DNA of 64,000 nt, taken from contig NZ_MKXB01000104.1 of the NCBI RefSeq assembly GCF_001865245.1, positions 1 through 64,000 of the forward strand, written 5' to 3'. Positions 19,915-27,726 of the stretch are shown here, one piece after another. The DNA comes from Streptomyces sp. CC53. GTDB taxonomy: Bacteria; Actinomycetota; Actinomycetes; Streptomycetales; Streptomycetaceae. Numbering within the stretch: the first letter of the stretch is position 1; every line of letters begins with the position of its first letter. The position numbers and the translations under genes were made by a program. Below the pieces are notes generated by a model, which saw only the letters and a list, made by a program, of their open reading frames with translations, searched no databases and was not told the origin of the DNA.

Positions 19915-21240
19915 ATGACGAACGGGCACAGCACCCACCCGCACTTCAGGCGGCGCGGGCTGATCGCGGGCGCGGCGGGGCTGGCCGCCACCCTCCTGGT
20001 CGGCGGTGGCCTGGCGGGCGCGGTCGGAGAGGGGCGGGGCGTGCGGGACGGCGGCGACGGGGACGGCGGGCACCGGCGGGACGGCAAGGGCGGCGGCAAG
20101 CGCTCGCACGAGTTCCGCGGCATGTGGCTCGCCACGGTCGCCAACCGGGACTGGCCGTCGCGCCCCGGTCTGTCGGCCACCGCCCAGCGGGACGAGCTGC
20201 GGACCCTCCTCGACGAGGCCGTCGCCTGCCGTCTCAACGCGGTGATGCTCCAGGTCCGGCCCTGCGCCGACGCCCTGTGGCCGTCACCGTACGAGCCGTG
20301 GGCGGAGTGCCTGACCGGCACCCAGGGCAGGGACCCGGGCTGGGACCCCCTGGGCGCCGCGGTGGCGGAGGCCCACGAGCGGGGACTGGAGCTGCACGCC
20401 TGGTTCAACCCGTACCGGGTCGCCATGCACGCCGACCGGTCGCGGCTGGCCGCCGCGCACCCGGTGCGCCGGAACCCGGACTGGGCGGTGCCGTACGGCG
20501 GGAAGCTGTACTACAACCCTGGGCTGCCGGAGGTCCGCCGGTTCGTCGAGGACGCGATGCTGGACGCGGTGCGTGCGTACGACATCGACGCCGTCCACTT
20601 CGACGACTACTTCTACCCGTATCCGCTGGCCGGGCAGGGCTTCGACGACGACGCGGCGTACGCGGCGCACGGCGGGGGCTTCCCCGACCGGGCGGCCTGG
20701 CGGCGGGACAACATCGACCGGCTGGTCCGGGAGATGTCCGAAGGCATCAGGGAGCTCAAGCCGGACGTCCGTTTCGGCATCAGCCCCTTCGGCGTCTGGC
20801 GCAACAGGTCGACCGACCCGCGCGGCTCCGACACCCGGGCCCTGCAGACGTACGACGACCTGCACGCCGACACCTACACATGGATCAAGAAGCGCTGGAT
20901 CGACTACGTCGTGCCGCAGCTGTACTGGCACATCGGCAACGGCGCCGCCGACTACGCCGCCCTCGTCCCCTGGTGGAGCGAGGCCGTCCGCGGCACGGGC
21001 GTGCAGCTGTACGTGGGGGAGGCGCTCTACCGCGCCGGCGACCCCGCGCAGGGCGCGGCCTGGCAGGACCCTGCCGAGCTGTCCCGGCACCTCACCCTGG
21101 CCCGCGAGCACGAGGAGGTCCTCGGGCATGTCTTCTTCGGCGCCCGCGACGTCGTGAGGGACCGGATCGGAGCGATGGCCCAGGTCGTCGCCGACCACTA
21201 CGCGGCACCGGTCCGTGCGCCGCGCGGGGGTGCATCCTGA
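19915..21240 (+). CDS. Secreted family 10-like glycosylhydrolase (GHL10/DUF187)
   Basis: 441 aa. A twin-arginine-like signal (RRRGLIAGAAGLAATLLVGG, about 12-35) and a Gly/Asp-rich linker to about 60 precede a TIM-barrel domain. Motifs typical of GHL10 are FRGMWLATVANRDWPS, NAVMLQVRPCADALWPS, AWFNPYRV, AVHFDDYFYPYP and GISPFGVWRN. Known members act on glycosaminoglycan-like or cell-wall polymers; the substrate here is unknown. The ATG is 238 bp from the divergent dehydrogenase start. Confidence 0.9.
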   Translation: MTNGHSTHPHFRRRGLIAGAAGLAATLLVGGGLAGAVGEGRGVRDGGDGDGGHRRDGKGGGKRSHEFRGMWLATVANRDWPSRPGLSATAQRDELRTLLDEAVACRLNAVMLQVRPCADALWPSPYEPWAECLTGTQGRDPGWDPLGAAVAEAHERGLELHAWFNPYRVAMHADRSRLAAAHPVRRNPDWAVPYGGKLYYNPGLPEVRRFVEDAMLDAVRAYDIDAVHFDDYFYPYPLAGQGFDDDAAYAAHGGGFPDRAAWRRDNIDRLVREMSEGIRELKPDVRFGISPFGVWRNRSTDPRGSDTRALQTYDDLHADTYTWIKKRWIDYVVPQLYWHIGNGAADYAALVPWWSEAVRGTGVQLYVGEALYRAGDPAQGAAWQDPAELSRHLTLAREHEEVLGHVFFGARDVVRDRIGAMAQVVADHYAAPVRAPRGGAS

Positions 21241-21304
21241 GGCACGTGGGGCACACGGGACCGCCCCTGTGCCCCGGCAGCGCCGCGTCGGGTCCGACGC
21301 CCTG

Positions 21305-21499
21305 CTAGAACTGCCCCTTGTGCCGCACGACGGCGTCGGGGCCCGGGGACATCACGGCCTCGTGCCCGTCGTCATCGAAGCGCACCCGGTAGGGCGGATG
21401 GCCGTTCTCGCCGAGCACCTCCACGATCTCGGCCGTGCGGTCGTGTTGACCGACCACCCTGCCGTGCACCAGCAGCCTGTCGCCTTTGGACGCTTCCAT
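21305..21499 (-). CDS. DUF1918 domain-containing protein
   Basis: 64 aa. It matches the DUF1918 pattern of a small SH3-like beta barrel: KGDRLLVHGRVVGQHDRTAE then VRFDDDGHEAVMSPGPDA. The function is unknown, and the family is abundant in actinobacteria, often near stress genes. AGGAG lies just before the ATG. Confidence 0.9.
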   Translation of the reverse strand: MEASKGDRLLVHGRVVGQHDRTAEIVEVLGENGHPPYRVRFDDDGHEAVMSPGPDAVVRHKGQF

Positions 21500-21618
21500 C
21501 AGGAGTGACCTCCTCGCGCTGGATTCCCCCTTTGGGGGCTATGGGGAGTCTACGTCCCGAAGTGTGCTCCATGTCACCTGAGGGCTGCCGTGCGGGTGCC
21601 CCCGCGGGCGGCCCGGAC

Positions 21619-22224
21619 TCAGACGCCCGGCACCGAGCCGCACAGGAAGTCCGCCACGTCCAGCAGCTCCGGTGTCAGCCGGACGCCCGTCATCCGCTCG
21701 GCCAGGGCGAACGCGGCCTCGGTCGTGGCGCTCAGGCTCATGCCCTCCCGCTCCAGGTCGAAGCCCACCTCCCGCATCAGCGCGACCGCCGTCTCCGCCT
21801 CCGCGCCGCCCCCGGCACACGGGAAGAGCGGCTCGAAGCGCAGTCGCAGCCTCCCGTCCGAGTAGCGGCTGAACTGGTCCACCGCGGTCACGTTGCGGAA
21901 GTGCGTGACCAGTTCGGTGCCCCGAGAGAGGGGCGCCGCCATCTCCTCCAGGCTGCCGAGGAAGCCGTTCGGCTCGACCATCACCGTCCAGCCGTCCACC
22001 GCGCGCAGCCCCACGAAATGCCGGTCGTCCCCGTGCGCCCGCCACGCCTCCTTCGACGCTGCCACCAGCGCGGATATGCCCGTCACCCGCCCCTCGGGGC
22101 GGGCCCGCAGACGCTCCAGCACCTGCTCGGGCGTGACCGCGTGCACGAACGTCACGCAGCACGCCCGGACCAGCTCCGGGCAGTGGTGGTCGAGCCAGCG
22201 GTAGTCGGCAGCAGTCGCGTTCAT
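21619..22224 (-). CDS. DUF6461 family protein
   Basis: 201 aa, soluble. It shows the features I associate with DUF6461: YRWLDHHCPELVRACCVTFV at the N-terminus, then FVGLRAVDGWTVMVEPNGFLG and RLRFEPLFPC. No catalytic motif is visible and the function is unknown. The family is frequent and often duplicated in Streptomyces. It is divergent from the GNAT gene at 22282, with only 57 bp between starts. Confidence 0.8.
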   Translation of the reverse strand: MNATAADYRWLDHHCPELVRACCVTFVHAVTPEQVLERLRARPEGRVTGISALVAASKEAWRAHGDDRHFVGLRAVDGWTVMVEPNGFLGSLEEMAAPLSRGTELVTHFRNVTAVDQFSRYSDGRLRLRFEPLFPCAGGGAEAETAVALMREVGFDLEREGMSLSATTEAAFALAERMTGVRLTPELLDVADFLCGSVPGV

Positions 22225-22281
22225 GTCCCGATCGTGTCACCCACCACTGACAGGAAGCCCTTCCCGTGCGAGCGTTCGATC

Positions 22282-22716
22282 ATGAAGGAGACAACTGCTT
22301 TCGGACCGTTCGAGATCTCGACCGACCCTGCCCGGCTGGATCGCGAACGCGTCCACCACTGGCTGTCCACCGACGCCTACTGGGCGCTCGGCCGGACCCG
22401 CGCCACACAGGACCTGGCCATCGACGGCTCGCTCAACTTCGGCGCCTACGACACCGCGACCGGCAGCATGGCGGCCTACGCCCGGGTCGTCACCGACGGC
22501 GCCACGTTCGCCTGGCTCTGCGACGTCTACGTCGCCCCCGAAGCCCGCGGCGGGGGCCTGGGCACCGCCCTCGTCGAGGCGGTCCGCGACCACCTCGCGC
22601 CCCGCGGGCTCAAACGGATCGTGCTCGCCACGGAGGACGCCCACGGGCTCTACGAGAAGTTCGGCTTCCGCCCCCTGGAGGCCCCCGACCGCTGGATGGC
22701 CCTCGGAGCGCGGTAA
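22282..22716 (+). CDS. GNAT family N-acetyltransferase
   Basis: 144 aa from ATG 22282. It carries the acetyl-CoA-binding motif A (DVYVAPEARGGGLGTALVEA, with the R/Q-x-x-G-x-G/A loop) and a C-terminal YEKFGFRPL motif. The substrate cannot be inferred; members of this size acetylate small amines or proteins. The upstream open frame is not supported by codon usage, so the internal ATG is preferred. Confidence 0.88.
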   Translation: MKETTAFGPFEISTDPARLDRERVHHWLSTDAYWALGRTRATQDLAIDGSLNFGAYDTATGSMAAYARVVTDGATFAWLCDVYVAPEARGGGLGTALVEAVRDHLAPRGLKRIVLATEDAHGLYEKFGFRPLEAPDRWMALGAR

Positions 22717-22753
22717 CGGGGAGCTCCGCCGCACCGGCTAGCCTGACAGCACG

Positions 22754-24034
22754 ATGAACGGTCTGACCACGCCCTGGGGCACGTACGCGCTCACCCGCCA
22801 CCCCGAGCACCCCCGCGACCCACTGCGCGCCTGGGACGCGGCCGACGCGTACCTGCTGGGCAGGTTCGCCGAGCCGGGCGCCCCCGAGCTCACCGGAACC
22901 GTGGCCGTGGCCGGGGACCGCTGGGGCGCCCTCACCACGGCGCTGGCGGGCCGCCGGGCCGGGGCGGCGGGGCCGGGCGGGGCCCCCGCGGCGCGCCTTG
23001 TCCAGATCACCGACTCCCACCTGGGCCGGGAGGCCACCCGCGCCAACCTCGCCCGTGCGGGGCTCGCCGACGCCCCCGCCCTCGACCTGCTCACCACCCG
23101 CGACACCCCGCCGGACCGCGTCGACGTCCTCCTGGTCCGGGTCCCCAAGAGCCTCGCGCTCCTGGAGGACCAGCTCCACCGGCTCGCGCCCGCCCTCCAC
23201 GAGGGCAGCACCGTCATCGGCACCGGCATGGTGAAGGAGATCCACACCTCCACCCTGGACCTCTTCGAGCGCCTCGTCGGCCCCACCCGCACCTCCCTCG
23301 CCGTCCGCAAGGCCCGGCTCGTCTTCAGCACCCCCGACCCCGCCCTGCCGCGCCCCGCCAACCCGTGGCCCCTCACGTACGCGCTGCCCGAGGACGCCCC
23401 CGGCGTCGGCGGCCGGACCGTGGTCACCCACGCGGGCGTCTTCTGCGCCGACCGGCTCGACATCGGCACCCGCCTGTTCCTCCGGCACCTCCCGCAGGGA
23501 CTCGGCGCGGCCCGGGTGGTGGACCTGGGCTGCGGCAACGGCGTCGTCGGCCTCGCCGTGGCCGTCGCCGACCCGGACGCCGAGGTGGTCTTCACCGACG
23601 AGTCGTACCAGGCGGTCGCCTCCGCGGAGGAGACCTTCCGGGCGAGCGCCCCGCCCGCCGCGAAAGCCCGCTTCACCGTCGGCGACGGCATGGCGGAGCT
23701 CCCGGACGACTCCGTCGACGTGGTCCTGTGCAACCCGCCGTTCCACAGCCACCAGGCCCTCACCGACGCCACCGCCCGCCGCATGTTCATGGGTGCCCGC
23801 AGGGCCCTGAAAGCGGGCGGTGAGCTCCGCGTCGTCGGCAACCGCCACCTCGGCTACCACGTCACCCTCAAGCGCATCTTCGGGAACTGTGACGTGGTCG
23901 CCGGCGACCCGAAGTTCGTGGTGCTGCGCGCCGTCAAGAGCCCGCCGGGCAAGCAAGCCCGGGCCGGCACCGCCCCGCCCCGGCGGCAGGGCCGCCCCCG
24001 CCGACCCGCAGGGCGCAACCACCCCGGGGCCTGA
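22754..24034 (+). CDS. RlmG-like 23S rRNA guanine-N2 methyltransferase
   Basis: 426 aa with two methyltransferase-like halves, as in RlmG/RsmC. The degenerate N-terminal half (about 1-200) is followed by an active half with the SAM site VVDLGCGNGVVGLAVAV (about 257), VVLCNPPFHSH (the NPPF catalytic motif of N2-guanine and adenine enzymes) and a KAGGELRVVGNRHLGYH strand. It probably methylates a 23S or 16S rRNA guanine. TAGCCT at 22739 suggests a nearly leaderless transcript. The basic Pro/Arg-rich tail after about 400 is unusual. Confidence 0.87.
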   Translation: MNGLTTPWGTYALTRHPEHPRDPLRAWDAADAYLLGRFAEPGAPELTGTVAVAGDRWGALTTALAGRRAGAAGPGGAPAARLVQITDSHLGREATRANLARAGLADAPALDLLTTRDTPPDRVDVLLVRVPKSLALLEDQLHRLAPALHEGSTVIGTGMVKEIHTSTLDLFERLVGPTRTSLAVRKARLVFSTPDPALPRPANPWPLTYALPEDAPGVGGRTVVTHAGVFCADRLDIGTRLFLRHLPQGLGAARVVDLGCGNGVVGLAVAVADPDAEVVFTDESYQAVASAEETFRASAPPAAKARFTVGDGMAELPDDSVDVVLCNPPFHSHQALTDATARRMFMGARRALKAGGELRVVGNRHLGYHVTLKRIFGNCDVVAGDPKFVVLRAVKSPPGKQARAGTAPPRRQGRPRRPAGRNHPGA

Positions 24035-24069
24035 CCGGCGCGTCCCGCGCTGCCGGCCTCGCACACCCG

Positions 24070-24111
24070 GGCGGGCGCCACGGCGGTGACCGGTGGAGGC
24101 CGCCGCCCGCC
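24070..24111. terminator. Long-range stem between convergent genes
   Basis: GGCGGGCG (24070-24077) can pair with CGCCCGCC (24104-24111), between the RlmG-like gene and the cupin gene. Confidence 0.35.
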
Positions 24112-24172
24112 CCCGGGACGGTACGCCGTGCCGTGAGCGCCGCCGCACCGGCCGTCGTCGGTACCGGCCGGG

Positions 24173-24727
24173 TCAGTCCCGGGACAGGCGGCTTCCGCAG
24201 TACCCGCAGAACCGGATGCCTGGCGTGTCCGGCGCCAGGCGGCCGCAGTCCGGGCACACCCGGTCCAGCAGGCACGCCGCCTCGCCGCCCGCCCGCTCAG
24301 GCCCCGGTGCCACGGCGGCTTCGGCCGCTCCCGGTCCGCGGCCGACGGCCATCCCCGGGCGGCGGCGGTGCACCGTGACGTAGTCCATGCCGTGCGGACC
24401 CGCGGCCAGGGAGCGGCGTGACCCGCTCGGCAGCCACACCACGCAGCCGCCCTCCAGGGCGGAAGAGCCGTCCGGCAGGTCCAGCCGCCCGTTGCCGTTC
24501 ACCACGTACACCAGGACGTCGAGGTCCGGCTCGACATGCGACGCCACCTCCGCCCCCGGGGCCAGCCGCACCACGTTCGCGTCCAACTGCCTGCCCCCGG
24601 CGGCCAGCTTCCACAGGACGCCGCCCCGTTCGGGTGCCATAGCACGGACCAGCTCCGGCATGCGGGCGAGGACCCCGGGAGCCGACGCGGGGCCGGACGG
24701 CGGGGACGGGGACGGGGGCGGTGCCAC
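24173..24727 (-). CDS. Cupin-domain protein with a C-terminal zinc ribbon
   Basis: 184 aa from a GTG. A cupin barrel (about 45-125) holds VASHVEPDLDVLVYVVNGNG and DLPDGSSALEGGCVVWLPSG, although the canonical metal-binding His/Glu set is incomplete (one clear His). A rubredoxin-like ribbon at the end (CPDCGRLAPDT and FCGYCGSRL) gives four Cys for Zn2+. This combination suggests a regulatory or binding protein rather than a dioxygenase. The function is unknown. A start at the internal ATG (PELVRAMAPERGG) would shorten it by about 22 residues. Confidence 0.75.
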   Translation of the reverse strand: MAPPPSPSPPSGPASAPGVLARMPELVRAMAPERGGVLWKLAAGGRQLDANVVRLAPGAEVASHVEPDLDVLVYVVNGNGRLDLPDGSSALEGGCVVWLPSGSRRSLAAGPHGMDYVTVHRRRPGMAVGRGPGAAEAAVAPGPERAGGEAACLLDRVCPDCGRLAPDTPGIRFCGYCGSRLSRD

Positions 24728-25058
24728 GGTTCCTCCCGTAGGGGTGCGGGCGAGGGCGGACAGCAGGCGGAAAGCCGGATCCTAGCGGCTCACCGGCGCC
24801 CCGCCGTGACCCGCCGTCATGCGCGTCGGCACGTCAGCCGCAGCGACGGCCGGCCCCCGGACGCGAGGCTGCCGCACCACCGCTACCGGACGGGAGGCCG
24901 CCGCGCCACCCGGACGGGCGGCTGCCGGTGTGGCTGCGCGGGGGCGGCGGAGCCGCGGCCCGGGTCCGGTTCCCGAGCCCCTCACCGCCCCGGCACCGGC
25001 CCGGCGGGGGCCTGCGGCATCGTGGAGGGCGGCGCGGACCGTCCACCCCGAGGGGCCG
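24728..25058. other. Gap without recognised genes
   Basis: About 330 bp between the divergent cupin and sigma-factor genes. Open frames here are GC-rich shadows without ribosome-binding sites. Confidence 0.5.
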
Positions 25059-25087
25059 TGAACCTTTCCGCCGGGACCGCCGACTGT
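25059..25087 (+). promoter_or_regulatory. Putative ECF-type promoter upstream of the sigma gene
   Basis: TGAACCT (25059-25065) followed after about 16 bp by CGACTGT (25081-25087) resembles the AAC-containing -35 and CGT/GTC -10 elements used by ECF sigma factors. It lies 34 nt before the sigma-factor start, so autoregulation is plausible. Confidence 0.45.
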
Positions 25088-25120
25088 CCCGGTGACACGC
25101 GGCACGGCGAAGGAGGTGTG

Positions 25121-25669
25121 GTGACCGGAGACAGGCGGCGGGACGAGCTGCTGGTGGTGCGCTGCCAGCTCGGTGAGCGGGAGGCACTGCGCGAGCTGGT
25201 GCGCGTCTGGCACGCCCCTCTGTGGCGGTACGTGCGGGGCATGACCGGCTCACCGCACCTCGCGGACGATCTGGCCCAGGAGGCGTGGGTCGCCGTGGTG
25301 CGGGGCCTGCCGCGGCTGCGGCAGCCGGACCGGTTCGCCCCCTGGCTGTTCACCATCGCCCGGCGCACGGTCACCGACCAGCTGCGGCAGGCGTACCGGA
25401 CCCCGGAGACGAGCGTGGACGAGGCCCCCGTCGTCGTCGACGGCGACGACCGGATCGGCGGCGTGCTCACCGCGATGGAGAGCGAGGCCGGGCTCGGCGA
25501 GCGGCCACCCGCGGAGCGCGAGGTGCTGATCCTCTTTCACCTCCAGGACCTGCCGCTGGACGGCTGCGCCGAGGTGCTCGGCGTCCCGACCGGCACGGTC
25601 AAGAGCAGGCTGCACCGGGCGCGCCGCATGCTGCGCAGCGTCCTCACGGACAGGGGGTACGAGGGATGA
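25121..25669 (+). CDS. ECF RNA polymerase sigma factor
   Basis: 182 aa. The start is GTG 25121, 4 nt after AGGAGG; the frame is open far upstream but lacks other good starts. Region 2 (about 25-90: ALRELVRVWHAPLWRYVRGM, DDLAQEAWVAVVRGLPRL, FAPWLFTIARRTVTD) and region 4 (about 125-175: LPLDGCAEVLGVPTGTVKSR then LHRARRML) are both complete. Its stop overlaps the next gene (ATGA). The coupled membrane protein is the likely regulator. Confidence 0.92.
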   Translation: MTGDRRRDELLVVRCQLGEREALRELVRVWHAPLWRYVRGMTGSPHLADDLAQEAWVAVVRGLPRLRQPDRFAPWLFTIARRTVTDQLRQAYRTPETSVDEAPVVVDGDDRIGGVLTAMESEAGLGERPPAEREVLILFHLQDLPLDGCAEVLGVPTGTVKSRLHRARRMLRSVLTDRGYEG

Positions 25670-26214
25670 ACGCACCCGACGACACGGCCGCCGGGCGGGT
25701 CCCGCCCGAGCTGGAGCGCGTCCTGGCCGCGGAAGTCTCGCTGCGCTCCCGTATGCGGCACGTCGCCGTGGGACTCGCGGGCGGCGCGGGGGCGGCCCTG
25801 CTGGCGGTGCTGTGGGCCACCGAGCCCCGCCCGTTGCCCCCGCGCACCCAGGTCGCGTTCGCCGGACTGATCGCCGTCGGGCTCGCCTGGGCGGCCTTCG
25901 CGGGATGGGTGCTCGCCAGGCGCCGCCCCCTGTTCGCCCGGGACCGCGTGATCGGAGCCCGCCTCGCTCTCGCCGTGGCCGTGCTGACGTGCGTCGCCGG
26001 TACGGTGCTCGCCGCGGCCCGCGCCGGCGCGGCGGAGGCGTCGGCCGCGGGACTGGCCGGTGCCTGCATCGTCGTCGGGGCGGGGGTGGCCCTGCGGCGG
26101 GCGCGGTCACGCCGCCGTGCACTCCTGCGCCTGCGGGAGGCCCTGCGGGACGGAACCGACCGACACACGGCCGGCACGCGTCGGCGCCCCGGCACCCACG
26201 ACAAGGAGGCATGA
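25666..26214 (+). CDS. Four-helix membrane protein coupled to the sigma factor
   Basis: 182 aa. A short cytoplasmic N-terminus (about 1-35) precedes four membrane segments at roughly 37-55, 63-82, 97-118 and 120-138, then a basic C-terminal tail. It overlaps the sigma-factor gene by 4 nt. The position is that of an anti-sigma or sensor partner, but there is no HxxxCxxC zinc motif and no recognisable anti-sigma domain. The function is inferred from coupling only. Confidence 0.75.
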   Translation: MNAPDDTAAGRVPPELERVLAAEVSLRSRMRHVAVGLAGGAGAALLAVLWATEPRPLPPRTQVAFAGLIAVGLAWAAFAGWVLARRRPLFARDRVIGARLALAVAVLTCVAGTVLAAARAGAAEASAAGLAGACIVVGAGVALRRARSRRRALLRLREALRDGTDRHTAGTRRRPGTHDKEA

Positions 26215-26254
26215 CAGCCGTACCCGGAACCCCAGGCCCCACCGATCTCACGCA

Positions 26255-26734
26255 TCACCGGTGCGCACCCACATCAAGAAGGCAGGACGACATGACCGAC
26301 ATGGACCGCCGCAAGCCCGCTCCCTTCGGCCCGCTGGCCCTCGCCCTCCGCCTGCGCGGCGCCGGCAGACGCACCGTCGTCCTGCTGGCGGTCCTGGCGG
26401 GGACGGCCCTGACCGCGGGCCTGGCCCTGCTGCTGACCTGATCCCTCGGCCCGGAGGGACCTTCACCGGCCGTTTCGTGCGACGGCAGCCACAGCTCGCA
26501 GGTCACGGTGGCGAAGCCGGCCGCGCGCTCCCGGGCGGCGACGATGGAGGGCCCGGGCGCAGCCGTCACGGCTGCGAGGGGAACCACTCCCTTTGGCTTG
26601 AGCCATGCCTCCCGGAAGGGCTTGAGGTCGCGGTGGGGAACACGCAGCCCGTGTCCCTCGACGAAGTGACGAGCCCGCCGGCTCAAGCCTTCGGGCGCCT
26701 GAGGAACCAGGGGCACCCGGGGGTCTGCCGTCAC
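26255..26734 (-). pseudogene. Probable truncated gene coupled to the frameshifted gene
   Basis: The GTG at 26734 overlaps the preceding stop (GTGA), the arrangement of a coupled second gene. The first 50 residues or so look like a real actinomycete protein (VTADPRVPLVPQAPEGLSRR, LRVPHRDLKPFREAW). The remainder degenerates and runs into the opposite-strand small membrane gene without a sensible stop. I read this as the 5' part of a gene that has lost its 3' end. I do not recognise a function. Confidence 0.35.
26292..26441 (+). CDS. Small single-pass membrane protein of the sigma operon
   Basis: 49 aa. A basic N-terminus (MTDMDRRKPAPFG) leads into one C-terminal membrane helix (VVLLAVLAGTALTAGLALLL). 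It follows the four-helix membrane gene by 77 nt on the same strand, and AGGA precedes the ATG. Codon usage and the hydrophobic pattern support it as real. It may be a third component of the sigma switch. The minus-strand fragment 26255-26734 overlaps it, and only one of the two is likely to be coding here. Confidence 0.55.
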   Translation: MTDMDRRKPAPFGPLALALRLRGAGRRTVVLLAVLAGTALTAGLALLLT

Positions 26735-27448
26735 GGTTGCCGCCTCTCGTACGGAAAGGCCGGTGCGGCCGGGTGCGGCTGCGGAGCCCTGGACCAACGG
26801 ACGGGGTCGTCGTCAGGGCCGCCGGTGAGCCAGGAACCGTCGCCCAGGGGCACCAGCTCGTACGGGTCGCTCGCCTCGACGATGAACTCGCCCCTGAGGG
26901 TGCCCGTGCGTACGTCGACCAGGTGGTGGCGGAACCACTCCTCCTCATCCTGACTCTCGCCGCCCAGGGTGACGATGGCCGTGTCCTCGGTCAGGTAGCC
27001 GCCGCTCCATTCCACGAAGGACTCCTCCGGGTCGTACCCGAAGGCTTCGACAGGGAAGGTGAAGAGCACGTCCCCGTCGGGGTGGTCATGGAAGGCGACG
27101 TCCGCCTGCTCGTGGTCCACGGTCATGAACTGGCGTCCGGACGGAGCCAGGTCGATCAGACAGCGGGCCTGCCACGGGTACGTCACGAACTCCGGTTCGC
27201 CGCCCGCCCCGACCGTGCCGCGGAGAATGACAGAGCCGTCCTGTCCCTCACCGATGTCGAGGTAGATGCTGATACACGACCCGCTCCAGATCCTGCCGGA
27301 GCACCGACGCTACGGCCTCCTCGCCATCCCGCGGCTGGAAGACCGCTGTGGGCTCCAGCCTCCCGAAGACGCCGGTGCCCACGACGTAGGCGTGAATCTC
27401 ACCGCCGCGGAGACGCGTGATGACCTTCGGTGGCGGCTCGGGGATCAT
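26731..27448 (-). pseudogene. Hypothetical gene, probably frameshifted
   Basis: Two minus-strand frames join here. Frame one runs from ATG 27448 (MIPEPPPKVITRLRGGEIHA, through FQPRDGEEAVASVLRQDLER) to a stop at 27248. Frame two continues coding-like sequence from about 27270 (IYLDIGEGQDGSVILRG) to the stop at 26731, but has no ATG or GTG until 27186. A one-base insertion near 27260-27275 would explain both, giving one acidic soluble protein of about 239 aa with unknown function. If instead they are separate genes, the second needs an unusual start. It lies beside an insertion sequence, consistent with decay. Confidence 0.5.
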
Positions 27449-27618
27449 CCGCCGAGGCTAATGCCCGGCTCAGGAAGCTCAAGAGCCGGGGCGGTGTGTG
27501 CCCAGGCTGGCGAGGCACGGGCCGGCTGCAACGCTCAAGAGCCATCGAGAGCACGATGTCTCGACAACACAGCGTTACGGAAGCAAGATCCGCCAAGTAC
27601 TGCGCTCATCCGCCAACT

Positions 27619-27644
27619 AAGAGCCTGCGCAGATAGGCGGGTGG
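27619..27644 (+). repeat. Left terminal inverted repeat of the IS
   Basis: AAGAGCCTGCGCAGATAGGC then GGGTGG. It matches the complement of 28564-28589 at 22 of 26 positions. Confidence 0.85.
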
Positions 27645-27663
27645 AGCACCCGGCCAGCGAGGT

Positions 27664-27726
27664 GGGCACAGGTCTCCGTGATCATGGAGTTGCGACGCTC
27701 TGTGATCACTGGGGAGACCTGTGCCC
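27664..27726 (+). promoter_or_regulatory. Hairpin sequestering the transposase start site
   Basis: The left arm 27664-27684 (GGGCACAGGTCTCCGTGATC A) pairs with 27703-27709 and 27713-27726, giving 21 bp with a 3-nt bulge. The right arm contains the ribosome-binding site (GGGGAG, 27711-27716) and the GTG start (27721). RNA read in from outside would fold and hide the start, a known way insertion sequences limit transposase expression. Confidence 0.75.
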
